From NCBI GenBank assembly GCA_003221515.1, contig QHSI01000132.1:1-56783 (forward strand): a stretch of 56,783 nt of DNA. Reading direction: 5' to 3'. The translations under genes were made by a program, and so were the position numbers. The notes beneath the pieces were generated by a model. The model ran no database searches. It had not been told where the DNA came from and saw only the letters and a list, made by a program, of their open reading frames with translations. Below are positions 24,274-33,077 of the stretch, one piece after another. The stretch's first letter is position 1; each line of letters begins with the position of its first letter. The stretch is from Candidatus Rokuibacteriota bacterium. Lineage in GTDB: Bacteria > Methylomirabilota > Methylomirabilia > Rokubacteriales > CSP1-6.

Positions 24274-26630
24274 CGCCGCGCCTTCGCGTCCTGGATCGCG
24301 CGCCAGACGCGCTCGGGAGTCACGGGCATGTCGAGGTGGCGGACACCGAGCGGCGCCAGCGCATCGTTGACGGCGTTGAGCAGCGCGGGCAGCGCGCCGA
24401 CCGTGCCTGCCTCGCCGACGCCCTTGGCGCCGAGCGGATTCACCTTCGTCGGCACCTCGTGGGCGTCCACGTCGAACGTCGGCATGTCGTCGGCGCGCGG
24501 CATCGCGTAGTCCATGAAGGACCCCGCGAGGAGCTGGCCCGTCGACGAATCGTACGCGAGCTCCTCGTAGAGTCCCTGCCCCAGGCCCTGCACCACGCCG
24601 CCGTGGATCTGGCCCTTCACGAGCATCGGATTGACCATCTTGCCTACGTCGTCGACGACCGAGTGGCGCACGATGCGCACGACGCCGGTGTCCTCGTCGA
24701 TCTCGACTTCGCAGATCTGCGAGCCGTTGGGGAACGTGACCGACGGCGGCGTGAACGCCGCCTCCTCGCTGAAGCCCGGCTCCATGCCCGGCGGCAGCTG
24801 GCGCGGCACGTAGGCGGCGCGCGCGACGTTCGCGAACGTCACGCCGCGGTCGGTGCCGGTCACCGTGAACTTGCCGTCGCGGTGCACGATATCTTCCGGC
24901 GCGGCCTCGAGCAGCTTGGCAGCGATCCGCCGCCCGCGCTCGATGACTTTCTCGGTCGCGCGCGTGACCGCGGAGCCTCCCACGGTGAGGGCGCCCGAGC
25001 CGCCGTTGCCGCGCCCGGCGCCGAGCGCGTCGCTGTCGCCCCAGAACACCTGGACGCGCTCGGGCGGCACGCCGAGCCGATCGCACACGATCTGGGCAAA
25101 GGCGGTCTCGTTGCCCTGCCCCATCGACGTCGACCCGGTGAACAGCGAGACGGAGCCGTCGGGATTGACCCGCAGCTCGGCGGTGTCCGGGTTCATCGCC
25201 GTGTAGGGCCCGCCGGCGACCTCGATCGGGTTCGCGATTCCGAGGCCGCGCAGCTTGCCGCGCTGGCGCGCCTCGACGCGGCGCTTCTCGAAGCCCGAGC
25301 GATCGGCGAGCTTGAGCGCCATCTCCATGCCGCGCGCGAAGTCGCCGCAGTCGTAGGTGAAGAGGAGCCCGGTCTTGAACGGCATCGCGGAGGACGGGAT
25401 CAGATTGCGCCGACGCAGCTCGATCGGGTCGATGCCGAGCTCATGGGCCGCCACGTCGATGACGCGCTCGATCGCGTAGGTCGCCTCGGGACGGCCGGCG
25501 CCGCGATAGGGACCCGTGGGCGTCGTGTTGGAGAACACGCCCGTGGTCTGGACGTGGATCGCCGGCGTGGTGTACGTGCCGGCCAGGCCGCCGACGTTGT
25601 TTGTGCCCGGGCCGGCGCTCCGCGGCGTGATGTAGGCGCCGATGTTCAGCGTGATCGTGACGCGCAGCGCCAGGAACTTACCCTGCGCGTCGAGGGCCAG
25701 CTCGGCGGTCGAGACGTTGTCGCGCCCGTGCTCGTCGGTCACGAACCCTTCGCGCCGATCGGAGGTCCACTTGACCGGGCGGCCGAGCCGCTTGGCCGCC
25801 CACAGCACGAGCGCGTGCTCCGGATAGGCGCCGCTGCGCATCCCGAAGCTTCCCCCGACCTCACCGGTGATCACGCGCAGATGGCTCTGCGGCACCCGGA
25901 ACACCTGGTCGGCGAGGAGCTGACGGAGCCCGTGCGGCGCCTGGATTCCGGTGTGGAGCGTGTAGCGCCCGGCGCGCCGATCCCACTCGCCAACCGCGGC
26001 GCGCGGCTCGAGCGGCGCCGCGGCCACTCGCGTGACGACGAACTCGAGGCGCGTGACGTGAGCGGCGCCGGCGAACCCGCGGGCCACCGCGTCGCGATTG
26101 CCGGCCTCCCAGACGAACGCGACGTTGTCGGGCGCGTCCGCCCACACCGCCGGCGCGCCGGGGCGAGTCACCTCGGCGGTCGCGGCCACCGCGGGCAGCG
26201 GCTCGTAGTCGACGGCCACGAGCTCGGCCGCGTCGACGGCCTGTGATTGCGTCTCGGCGACGACCAGGGCGATCGGATCGCCGACGTGCCGGACGCGATC
26301 GCGGATCAGCGCCGGTCGTGGGGTTGCGATCGCCGGCGACCCGTCGCGCCGCTTGCGCGACTTGTCGGTCGGCATGTCGCCGAGGCCGTCGGCGGCCCAA
26401 TCGGCGCCGGTCAGCACGGCCAGGACGCCGGGCGCGCCGCGGGCCGCCGAGGTGTCCATGGACCTGATGCGCGCGTGGGCATGCGGCGAGCGGACCACGA
26501 CGGCCGACGCCTGGCGCGGCAGGCTCACGTCGTCGGAGTAACGCCCGAATCCCTGGATCAGGCGCGGGTCTTCGAGACGGCGGACCGACTGGCCGATCGC
26601 GAACTTTTCGACGGTGATTGGTTCACTCAT
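24270..26630 (-). CDS. Xanthine dehydrogenase/CoxL-family molybdopterin-binding subunit
   Basis: 786-aa large subunit of a molybdenum hydroxylase. The N-terminal a/b hammerhead (GRYSDDVSLPRQASAVVVRSPHA) is followed by the Moco-binding domains; the active-site loop reads PYRGAGR, matching the form II (AYRGAGR-type) rather than the CO-dehydrogenase AYXCSFR loop. The catalytic Glu is in KGVGEAG at about residue 740. It should hydroxylate an aldehyde or N-heterocycle. The partner FAD and 2Fe-2S subunits are absent from the neighbourhood and not fused. ATG at 26630 is used; no ribosome site, but a TATACT lies 11 nt upstream. Confidence 0.92.
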   Translation of the reverse strand: MSEPITVEKFAIGQSVRRLEDPRLIQGFGRYSDDVSLPRQASAVVVRSPHAHARIRSMDTSAARGAPGVLAVLTGADWAADGLGDMPTDKSRKRRDGSPAIATPRPALIRDRVRHVGDPIALVVAETQSQAVDAAELVAVDYEPLPAVAATAEVTRPGAPAVWADAPDNVAFVWEAGNRDAVARGFAGAAHVTRLEFVVTRVAAAPLEPRAAVGEWDRRAGRYTLHTGIQAPHGLRQLLADQVFRVPQSHLRVITGEVGGSFGMRSGAYPEHALVLWAAKRLGRPVKWTSDRREGFVTDEHGRDNVSTAELALDAQGKFLALRVTITLNIGAYITPRSAGPGTNNVGGLAGTYTTPAIHVQTTGVFSNTTPTGPYRGAGRPEATYAIERVIDVAAHELGIDPIELRRRNLIPSSAMPFKTGLLFTYDCGDFARGMEMALKLADRSGFEKRRVEARQRGKLRGLGIANPIEVAGGPYTAMNPDTAELRVNPDGSVSLFTGSTSMGQGNETAFAQIVCDRLGVPPERVQVFWGDSDALGAGRGNGGSGALTVGGSAVTRATEKVIERGRRIAAKLLEAAPEDIVHRDGKFTVTGTDRGVTFANVARAAYVPRQLPPGMEPGFSEEAAFTPPSVTFPNGSQICEVEIDEDTGVVRIVRHSVVDDVGKMVNPMLVKGQIHGGVVQGLGQGLYEELAYDSSTGQLLAGSFMDYAMPRADDMPTFDVDAHEVPTKVNPLGAKGVGEAGTVGALPALLNAVNDALAPLGVRHLDMPVTPERVWRAIQDAKARR

Positions 26631-26641
26631 GATGGTGCGGC

Positions 26642-26647
26642 AGTATA
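26642..26647 (-). promoter_or_regulatory. Candidate -10 element, near-leaderless promoter of the CoxL-like gene
   Basis: Minus-strand TATACT with its downstream edge 11 nt before the ATG at 26630. The predicted transcript start leaves about 5 nt of leader, in keeping with the absence of a ribosome site. Confidence 0.4.
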
Positions 26648-26722
26648 CGCGAGGTATCGAGCGTCGGGAATCCTTGCCCACACGCTGGGCAACGCGGTAC
26701 AAGGCCCCCGGAGGGACGGCGA

Positions 26723-28270
26723 ATGATCGGGAGATCGAATCGGGCGGTGGTGGTCGCGGCGCTCCTGTGCGCCCTGCTCGCGAGCGGGCTCGCCGGCCCG
26801 GCCGAAGCCCAGCCGAAGCCGGAGGGCGAGGTCCGGTGGGCGCTCTACGTGACGCTCACCCCGCTCTGGTTCGACCCGGCCGAGGTCGTGGGCCAGCTCA
26901 CGCCGTTCTGGGTGCTCTACGCGATGCACGATGCGCTCGTGAAGCCGATGCCCGGCAACCTCATGGCCCCGAGCCTGGCCGAGTCCTGGACGCTGAGCGC
27001 CGATCACCGCACGTACGAGTTCAAGCTGCGCGACGGCCTGAAGTTCCACAACGGCGACCCGTTCACCGCCGAGGACGTGAAGTTCAGCTTCCAGCGCGCC
27101 AAGGGCGCCCGTGTCCTGAAGGAGAAGGTCCGAGAGATCGAGGTCGTCGGGGCCAACCGGGTGCGCTTTCACCTCCACGAGCCGTTCCCGGATTTCATGG
27201 CGTTCTACGGGACCCTCGCCACCGGCGCGGGCTGGATCGTGCCCAAGGCGTATGTCGAGAAGGTGGGCGACGACGGCTTCAAGCGACAGCCGATCGGGCT
27301 CGGGCCCTACCGGTTCGTGAGCCACACGCCCGGCGTCGAGCTGGTCATGGAGGCGTACGAGGGCTACTGGCGAAAGATGCCCTCGGTGAAACGGATCGTG
27401 TTCAAGGTCGTGCCCGAGCCGACGACGCGGATGGCGATGCTGAAGCGGGGTGAGGTCGACATCGCCTACCTGCTGGACGCTCCTCAGGCGATGGAGGTGA
27501 AGCGGGACGCCAATCTCAAGCTGGCGTTTTCCGGGGGCATCGGGATCTTCTTCCTGGACTTCCTGGAGCAGTGGGATCCGAAGTCCCCGTGGGCTGATCG
27601 GCGAGTGCGCCTGGCCGCGAGCCACGCGCTCGACCGCCAGGCGCTGAGCGATTCGGAGACGCTCGGGGCTTCGAAACCCGCCGGGAACTTCATCCCCAAG
27701 AGCTTCGAGTTCGCCCTGTCCCTCGAGCCCCACCCCTACAACCCCGCCCGGGCGAAGCAGCTCCTGGCCGAAGCCGGGTATCCCAACGGGTTCGATGCCG
27801 GCGCGCTGCACCAGCTTCCGCCGTATTTCTCGCTGGGCGAGGCGATCGTCGGGTATCTCGGCGCCGTCGGCATCAAGCTGAAGATGCGGCCGATGGAGCG
27901 CGGGGCCTATCTGGCGGCGGTGGCGTCGAAGAAGCTCAAGGGGGTGTGCGTCTGCACGAGCGCGTTGTACGGCAACGCCGCCTCGCGGATGTCGGAGGTC
28001 TACCCGAGCGACGGCGCCCTCGCCTACGGCGGCTATCCCGACGTCGACGCGCTCTACCGACAGCAAGCGCGAGAACCCGACCGGAAGAAGCGTGAGGCGC
28101 TGCTGCACCAGATCCAGCAGATCGTCCACGACCGGGTCCGGATCGCACCGATCTACGAGTACATCTGGCCGAGTGGCATCGGCCCTCGGGTGGCGGACCC
28201 CGCGCTGATGCTCATCAACCCCTACCCCTGGTCGGCGCCTCTCGAAGAGGTCCGGCTGAAGAAGAACTGA
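26723..28270 (+). CDS. ABC transporter substrate-binding protein, family 5
   Basis: 515-aa periplasmic binding protein of the peptide/nickel family. A Sec signal peptide (basic MIGRSNR, hydrophobic VVVAALLCALLASGLA, cleavage near AEA-QP) precedes a mature domain with family motifs YEFKLRDGLKFHNGDPFTAEDV (about residues 99-120) and RRVRLAASHALDRQAL. GGAGGG lies 7 nt before the ATG. No permease or ATPase genes follow, so it is an orphan receptor; downstream genes are an alpha/beta hydrolase and a dehydrogenase that could act on the same imported compound (inference). Confidence 0.92.
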   Translation: MIGRSNRAVVVAALLCALLASGLAGPAEAQPKPEGEVRWALYVTLTPLWFDPAEVVGQLTPFWVLYAMHDALVKPMPGNLMAPSLAESWTLSADHRTYEFKLRDGLKFHNGDPFTAEDVKFSFQRAKGARVLKEKVREIEVVGANRVRFHLHEPFPDFMAFYGTLATGAGWIVPKAYVEKVGDDGFKRQPIGLGPYRFVSHTPGVELVMEAYEGYWRKMPSVKRIVFKVVPEPTTRMAMLKRGEVDIAYLLDAPQAMEVKRDANLKLAFSGGIGIFFLDFLEQWDPKSPWADRRVRLAASHALDRQALSDSETLGASKPAGNFIPKSFEFALSLEPHPYNPARAKQLLAEAGYPNGFDAGALHQLPPYFSLGEAIVGYLGAVGIKLKMRPMERGAYLAAVASKKLKGVCVCTSALYGNAASRMSEVYPSDGALAYGGYPDVDALYRQQAREPDRKKREALLHQIQQIVHDRVRIAPIYEYIWPSGIGPRVADPALMLINPYPWSAPLEEVRLKKN

Positions 28271-28325
28271 CGTCATGAACGTCGGGCCGACATGGTCCTC
28301 GAGTGAGACCGGCAAGGAGAACGGC

Positions 28326-29207
28326 ATGGAAGAGCGGGTGACGTTCGAATCCGACGGCCTGAAGCTCGCCGGGGTGCTCCACCTGCCCGAGGGCCGCGCC
28401 CCCCGCGAGCGGCGGCCCGCCTTTCTCGTCCTGCACGGGTTCGGCAGCAGCAAGGACAGCGGCGGGAGCACGACGACCGCGAAGCTGTTCGCCGAGCTCG
28501 GATACGCGGCCCTCCGCTTCGACATGCGCGGCTGCGGCGAGAGTCAGGGCCCGCGCGGCCGCGTGATCTGTCTGGAGCAGGTCGAGGACGCGAAGAGCGC
28601 GCTCGCGTTTCTCGCCACCCGGCCCGAGATCGATGCTGACCGTATCGGGGCGATGGGGGCGAGTTTCGGCGCCGCGGTGGCCATCTACGCCGCCGGCGTG
28701 GACGGGCGGGTCGCCGCGTGCATCTCGGCCGGTGGCTGGGGCGACGGCGAGAAGAAGTTCCGCAAGCAACACGAGTCGCCCGAGGCCTGGAAGCGGTTCA
28801 GCGGCATGCTGGAGGAAGGCCGGCGGCGGCGGGCGCGGACGGGCGAGTCGATCATGGTCCCACGCTACGACATCGTGCCCATTCCGCCCACCCTGCGCAG
28901 CAACGTCGCGCCGGGCTCGATCATGGCGTTTCCCTTCGAGGTCGTCGAGAGCATGTACGCGTTCAAGGCCAACGACGTGGTCGGCAAGATCGCGCCGCGG
29001 CCGCTCCTGCTCCTGCACCCCGCGAACGACTCGGTCACGCCCACCGAGCAATCGATCGACCTCTTCCGTCACGCCGGCCAGCCGACGGACCTGCACCTGG
29101 TCGCGGGGGTCGACCAGTTCGTGCTCGCGGAGAGCAACACGCTCGTCGTCACGCTCGTGCGCAACTGGCTCGAGAAATACTTCCCGCTGACGCCCGCGAA
29201 GCGATGA
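28326..29207 (+). CDS. Alpha/beta hydrolase lacking a recognisable catalytic His
   Basis: 293-aa alpha/beta hydrolase (dienelactone-hydrolase/acylaminoacyl-peptidase-like). HGFGSSKDSG carries the oxyanion segment, Ser113 lies in the nucleophile elbow GASFG and Asp235 in LHPANDSVTP. At the place where the triad His is expected (GxDHF) the sequence is GVDQF with Gln264, so the hydrolase may be inactive or use another base. ATG at 28326 with AGGAG 7 nt upstream is preferred over an ATG at 28275. Its stop overlaps the next ATG (ATGA). Confidence 0.85.
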   Translation: MEERVTFESDGLKLAGVLHLPEGRAPRERRPAFLVLHGFGSSKDSGGSTTTAKLFAELGYAALRFDMRGCGESQGPRGRVICLEQVEDAKSALAFLATRPEIDADRIGAMGASFGAAVAIYAAGVDGRVAACISAGGWGDGEKKFRKQHESPEAWKRFSGMLEEGRRRRARTGESIMVPRYDIVPIPPTLRSNVAPGSIMAFPFEVVESMYAFKANDVVGKIAPRPLLLLHPANDSVTPTEQSIDLFRHAGQPTDLHLVAGVDQFVLAESNTLVVTLVRNWLEKYFPLTPAKR

Positions 29208-30355
29208 GCTCCGGCCGCGGCGGCGCTTCCACCGCGGCCACCATCGCCACCGCCGACGCGCTCACCCGCTTCACACGCGACGTCTTCCAGCGCGCCGGCA
29301 TGTCCGAGGTGCACGCGGCCACCGTCGCCGACGTGCTCGTGTGGGCCAGCCTGCGTGGCGTGGACTCCCACGGAGTGGCGCGGATCCCGATGTACGTGCG
29401 GTTGATCGACGACGGCGACTTGAACCTGGCGCCGACGATCGCGGTCCAGACCGAGACCGTCGCCTCCGTGCTCTTCGACGCCGACCGCGCCGCCGGCCCG
29501 ATCGCGATGACCACCGCGACGCGTGCGGCCGTGCGCAAGGCGGGCGACGCGGGGATCGGGATGGCCCTGGTGCGCGCCACCACGCACACGGCGGCGCTCG
29601 GCTACTACACGCTGATGGCGGCGCAGGACGGCATGGCGGCGATCGCGGTGTCGGCGTCGACGCCGTTCATGGCCTACCATGGCACCCGCGTCGCCGGCGT
29701 GTCGACGAACCCGATCTCCATCGCGGTGCCGGGTGGCGCGCGCGGGCCGGTCGTGCTCGACATGTCGACAGGCGTCGTCGCGCGCGGCCGGCTCGTGCAG
29801 GCGAGCAAGACAGGGCAGCCGATCCCCGCGGGGTGGGCCCTCGATCGCAACGGCAACCCCACGACGGATCCGCGCGAGGCGCTGACGCTACTGCCGCAGG
29901 GGGGCGCGAAGGGCTCGGGCCTCTCGCTGATGATCGAGCTCATCACGAGCCTCGTGGTCTCGAACCCGATCATCGCCGAGGCGCTGGAGGGCACCGACGA
30001 GGGCGGCCGTCACCGGCAGAACGGCCTGGTGCTCGCGATCGATCTGCGCCGGTTCGGCGACCCGGAGGCGTTCCGATCCGAGGTCGACCGCGTGATCGCG
30101 GCGTTGAAGGCCTTGCCTCAGGCCCCCGGCGTTCTCGAGGTCCTCATGCCAGGCGAGCGCGGGCACCGCACGCTCGCGGCCCGCACGCGCGACGGCATCC
30201 CGCTGCCGCGGGCGATCGTCGACGAGCTGCGCGGCGTGGCGGCCCGCTTCGGCCTGACGAGCTTTCGTCGTTCCAGATCGTCACGCGGTGGCCGGCGACC
30301 TTGCCGTAGCACGCCAGCGTGCGGATGGTGTCCTGATAATCGTCGAGGATCGTGA
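29204..30355 (+). CDS. Ldh-family (malate/L-lactate/ureidoglycolate type) dehydrogenase with foreign C-terminus
   Basis: 383-aa NAD(P)-dependent oxidoreductase of the Ldh_2 family. The catalytic His region [15 protein letters not shown] (about residue 53), [11 protein letters not shown] and [16 protein letters not shown] are diagnostic; it would oxidise a 2-hydroxy acid. Family members end a few residues after [11 protein letters not shown]. Here the frame runs on for about 32 Arg/Ser/Cys-rich residues that are antisense to a broken phosphoglycerate-dehydrogenase start (30267-30362), so the authentic stop was lost in a rearrangement. Coupled to the hydrolase by ATGA. Confidence 0.87.
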   Translation: MSSGRGGASTAATIATADALTRFTRDVFQRAGMSEVHAATVADVLVWASLRGVDSHGVARIPMYVRLIDDGDLNLAPTIAVQTETVASVLFDADRAAGPIAMTTATRAAVRKAGDAGIGMALVRATTHTAALGYYTLMAAQDGMAAIAVSASTPFMAYHGTRVAGVSTNPISIAVPGGARGPVVLDMSTGVVARGRLVQASKTGQPIPAGWALDRNGNPTTDPREALTLLPQGGAKGSGLSLMIELITSLVVSNPIIAEALEGTDEGGRHRQNGLVLAIDLRRFGDPEAFRSEVDRVIAALKALPQAPGVLEVLMPGERGHRTLAARTRDGIPLPRAIVDELRGVAARFGLTSFRRSRSSRGGRRPCRSTPACGWCPDNRRGS

Positions 30356-30362
30356 TGTTCAT
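30267..30362 (-). pseudogene. N-terminal stub of a D-2-hydroxyacid (phosphoglycerate-type) dehydrogenase
   Basis: A frame starting ATG at 30362 encodes [12 protein letters not shown] ... GHRVTIWND, the typical first 32 residues of D-3-phosphoglycerate dehydrogenase-like proteins. After about 30267 the frame runs into the antisense of the Ldh gene and the similarity ends. Its ATG overlaps the stop of the O-methyltransferase (ATGA), so it was the second gene of that operon before truncation. Confidence 0.72.
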
Positions 30363-30964
30363 CTCTGGCTCCAGGCCGGATCGGCTTTGACGGCGAGAAA
30401 CTCCCCATTGCCAACGGGCACGAGACTGGTGACGAACGCGCTGTCCGCCTTGACCAGCGCCACGAACGGCGCCATCTGCTCGGGGTGAGAGATCGCGTTA
30501 TCGACGACCAGCAGCCCGCCCGGCCGGAGCACTCGGCGGAGATCCGGCCACCAGCCCGGGTACTCGGGCCGCTCGGAATCGAGAAAGATCAGATCGAAGG
30601 CCGCGTCGGCCGAGCGGGTCAGCACGCGTCCGGCGTCGTCGTGAACGAGCGAGATCGATGGGGCCAGGCCGGACCGGGCGAAGGTCGCCGAGGCAAGGCC
30701 GATCTTGTACTCCGCGAGCTCCACCGTGGTCACCTTCCCGCCGATCGCGCGGGCCCCACTCGCGAGCCACAGCGTCGAGTAGCCGTTCGACGTGCCGATC
30801 TCGAGCACCCGTCGGGCCACGCACGCGCGAACCAGCACCGCCAGGAGCTCGCCCGTGTCCCGCGTGATGTTGAGCATCCGACGCGGCCGTTCGGTCGTGG
30901 ACCCGTCGTTGGCCTGGCCGAACCGCTCGAGCTCGTCCAGCAGCTTGTCGAGTGCGTCCGTCAC
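30359..30964 (-). CDS. Class I SAM-dependent O-methyltransferase
   Basis: 201-aa methyltransferase of the catechol/caffeoyl-CoA O-methyltransferase family. The SAM site is [16 protein letters not shown] (about residues 53-68), with VELAEYK after strand 2, [15 protein letters not shown] carrying the metal Asp, and the [13 protein letters not shown] motif (about 148-160) for the second metal ligands. Expected substrate is a small phenolic, not determinable here. Start ATG at 30964. The downstream gene is the truncated dehydrogenase. Confidence 0.9.
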   Translation of the reverse strand: MTDALDKLLDELERFGQANDGSTTERPRRMLNITRDTGELLAVLVRACVARRVLEIGTSNGYSTLWLASGARAIGGKVTTVELAEYKIGLASATFARSGLAPSISLVHDDAGRVLTRSADAAFDLIFLDSERPEYPGWWPDLRRVLRPGGLLVVDNAISHPEQMAPFVALVKADSAFVTSLVPVGNGEFLAVKADPAWSQR

Positions 30965-31048
30965 CGGACCTCCTCATTGACGAGCGCGCGAGCTCCGCGC
31001 GCCTGGACTCGACAGCCTAGCACGGTCCGTGGGAGAGTAGGCCCGGCC

Positions 31049-32158
31049 ATGCGCATCGAGTCCATCGAAGCGATCCCGATCGCCATCCCGCTCGCCAAGA
31101 ACTTCGGCGGCAGCACCTACAGCGTCCTCACGCGCTGCACCGTCGTGACGCGCATGCGCACCGACGCGGGCCTGGTCAGCGAGGTCTACAACGGCGACAA
31201 CCGCGAGCACGGGCGCGAGATCGTGCGGCTGATCCACGAGACCCTGGCCCCGCGCGTCCGCGGCATGAGCATCTTCGAGGGCGAGCGCATCTGGGAGACG
31301 CTGTTCGCCCTCAGCCACACGAGCCGGGACCGCAAGGTGCTCCTCGAGGCGATCGCCTGCGTCGATTGCGCGCTGTGGGACCTGGTCGGCAAGGCGCTCG
31401 GCAAAAGCGTGTGCGCGCTGCTCGGCGGCTACCGGCAGCGGCTGCCCATCATCTCCATCGGCGGCTACTACATGGAAGGCAAGACGCTCGCTGACATCGG
31501 CCGGGAGATGGAGGCGTACCGCCGGGCCGGCATGGCCGGCTGCAAGTTCAAGGTCGGCGGGCTCACGCCCGAGGAGGACGCCAAGCGAGTCGACGCGGCG
31601 CGCCGGGCGGCGGGCGCCGATTTCGTCCTGGCGGTCGACGCCAACCGCGGCTGGTCGGCGCAGGACGCGATCCGCTTCGCGCGCCTGATCGAGCCGCTCG
31701 ACATCCGCTGGTTCGAGGAGCCCTGCCACTGGTACGACGACGCGGCGCTGATGGCCCGCGTCCGTCAGGCGACGCGCATCCCGATCACCGCCGGCCAGTC
31801 GGAGATCACCAGCCACGGCGTGCGCCGGCTGCTCGACGCGGGCGCGGTCGACTTCGTGAACGTCGACGCCTCGGAGTGCGGCGGCGTCACCGAGTGGCGG
31901 CGGGCCGCGGCGCTGTGCGGCACGGCGGGCGTGCAGATGGCACATCACGAGGAGTCGCAGATCGCCCACCATCTGCTGGCGGCGGTGGAGCACGGGACCT
32001 ACGTGGAGTGCTTCGCCGACCCCGAGCGCGATCCGGTGTGGCAGACCATGTGGGCGAATCGTCCGACGATCAAGGACGGCACGATGGAGGTGCCCGAGGC
32101 CCCGGGGTTCGGTCTGATCCTCGACCAGGGCCTGGTCCGGGAGTATCGCGCGGGCTAG
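31049..32158 (+). CDS. Mandelate racemase/muconate lactonizing enzyme family protein
   Basis: 369-aa enolase-superfamily enzyme. The capping domain (1-125) is followed by the barrel: KFK (K166/K168), metal ligands D197 (VDANRGW), E223 (WFEEP) and E252 (GQSEITS), and a His pair at 299-300 (MAHHEESQ). The Lys pair plus C-terminal His fits the mandelate-racemase subgroup, so sugar-acid dehydration or racemisation is likely. The true start is ATG at 31049; the frame stays open upstream but there it is antisense to the methyltransferase. It ends 2 nt from the converging DksA-like gene. Confidence 0.92.
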   Translation: MRIESIEAIPIAIPLAKNFGGSTYSVLTRCTVVTRMRTDAGLVSEVYNGDNREHGREIVRLIHETLAPRVRGMSIFEGERIWETLFALSHTSRDRKVLLEAIACVDCALWDLVGKALGKSVCALLGGYRQRLPIISIGGYYMEGKTLADIGREMEAYRRAGMAGCKFKVGGLTPEEDAKRVDAARRAAGADFVLAVDANRGWSAQDAIRFARLIEPLDIRWFEEPCHWYDDAALMARVRQATRIPITAGQSEITSHGVRRLLDAGAVDFVNVDASECGGVTEWRRAAALCGTAGVQMAHHEESQIAHHLLAAVEHGTYVECFADPERDPVWQTMWANRPTIKDGTMEVPEAPGFGLILDQGLVREYRAG

Positions 32159-32160
32159 CC

Positions 32161-32553
32161 TTACCCGGCCTCGCTTCTGAGCTCACCCGCCTCCACTTCC
32201 GCCTGACACGCGGTGCAGCGCGGGGCGAAGGGCAGCGCCTTGAGCCGCCCGAGCCCCATGAATACGCCACAGTCGCGGCAGATCCCGTACTCGCCCCGCG
32301 CCAGGCGTTCGAGCGCAGCGTCGATCTGCGCGGCCTCGCGGCTCTCGCGATCGAGCATGGCCACCTCGAAGTCCTCACCGATCGACTGGACCGCGTTGGT
32401 GGCAGCCTCCGGACTCCAGCGGGGCTCGCCCGCCCGGCGCTCCGCCATCCTCGTCCGGACGGACTCCTGGAGCCTGGCGCGCCGCTCCAGGAGGAAGGCT
32501 TTGAGCTCCTCGACGATCGTGCGATCGAGCGTGTCGGTCGTCTCCATGGCCAT
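32161..32553 (-). CDS. TraR/DksA-family zinc-finger protein
   Basis: 130 aa. An N-terminal coiled-coil (about residues 10-90, rich in Glu/Arg) ends in GEYGICRDCG, and the C4 zinc finger uses C92, C95, C113 and C116. DksA proteins insert the coiled coil into the RNA polymerase secondary channel; short members like this often lack the DxxDxA tip and have unknown targets. Here the tip region reads ATNAVQSIGEDFEVA and no clear DxxDxA is present. Start ATG at 32553 with a weak AAAGG site; a second ATG lies 6 nt downstream. It follows a small membrane gene. Confidence 0.88.
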   Translation of the reverse strand: MAMETTDTLDRTIVEELKAFLLERRARLQESVRTRMAERRAGEPRWSPEAATNAVQSIGEDFEVAMLDRESREAAQIDAALERLARGEYGICRDCGVFMGLGRLKALPFAPRCTACQAEVEAGELRSEAG

Positions 32554-32555
32554 CT

Positions 32556-32885
32556 CTACCTTTCGTACCGATACTGTGCAGCGGACGACGCGGGAACGGC
32601 CTTCGACCAGACCACGACCTGCTTGCCACTGGCGTTGTCGTGACGGACGATCGTCTGCATCTCCGTACCGTCCACGGTGAAGACAGCGACGTAGATGACG
32701 TGCGCTTCCTCGTGCCTCGACAAGATGATGCAGGGCGCCCGAGCGTTATCGGGGCCAGTCCGACACAGCGAGACCGCCTCGACATCGAGGCCCCGGAGCT
32801 CTTGTTCCTGGCCCCAGACGCGGAAGACGACGCTCAGGATGAATACGATCGTTGCCATGAGGGTCAGCACCACCTGCGTCGGCAC
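32556..32885 (-). CDS. Small membrane-anchored hypothetical protein
   Basis: About 109 aa: an N-terminal membrane helix (VVLTLMATIVFILSVVFRVW) followed by a soluble domain of about 85 residues with two Cys (SLCRTGPDNARAPCIIL) that could pair. No family recognised. Of two GTG starts, the one at 32885 has GGGAGG at ideal spacing, whereas GTG at 32894 overlaps that ribosome site. The gene ends 2 nt before the DksA-like start, so both are co-transcribed. About 190 nt of upstream DNA (32890-33077) holds no gene; it includes short palindromic motifs such as TTCCGGAA. Confidence 0.7.
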   Translation of the reverse strand: MPTQVVLTLMATIVFILSVVFRVWGQEQELRGLDVEAVSLCRTGPDNARAPCIILSRHEEAHVIYVAVFTVDGTEMQTIVRHDNASGKQVVVWSKAVPASSAAQYRYER

Positions 32886-33077
32886 CGCGCTCACCTCCCT
32901 ACCTCATCGTGCGTGATCCGATTGTGTCGTCGCGCCCCGGATGCAGTCGATCAGGGGGTTCACCACTTTTCGGGAGAAATGACCCTAAGGGGATATTCCA
33001 GGACCATTCCGGAAACTCTGGCGAGCGGACCGTCGCTCGATCGAGGCGGGAGGCGGGTCAGGCGGCCGACGAAGGGG

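Noticed and set aside
32890-33077. Possible small RNA or operator in the gap with CCCTAAGGGG and TTCCGGAA motifs
   Set aside because: Only isolated short motifs, no extended structure, promoter or terminator could be supported.
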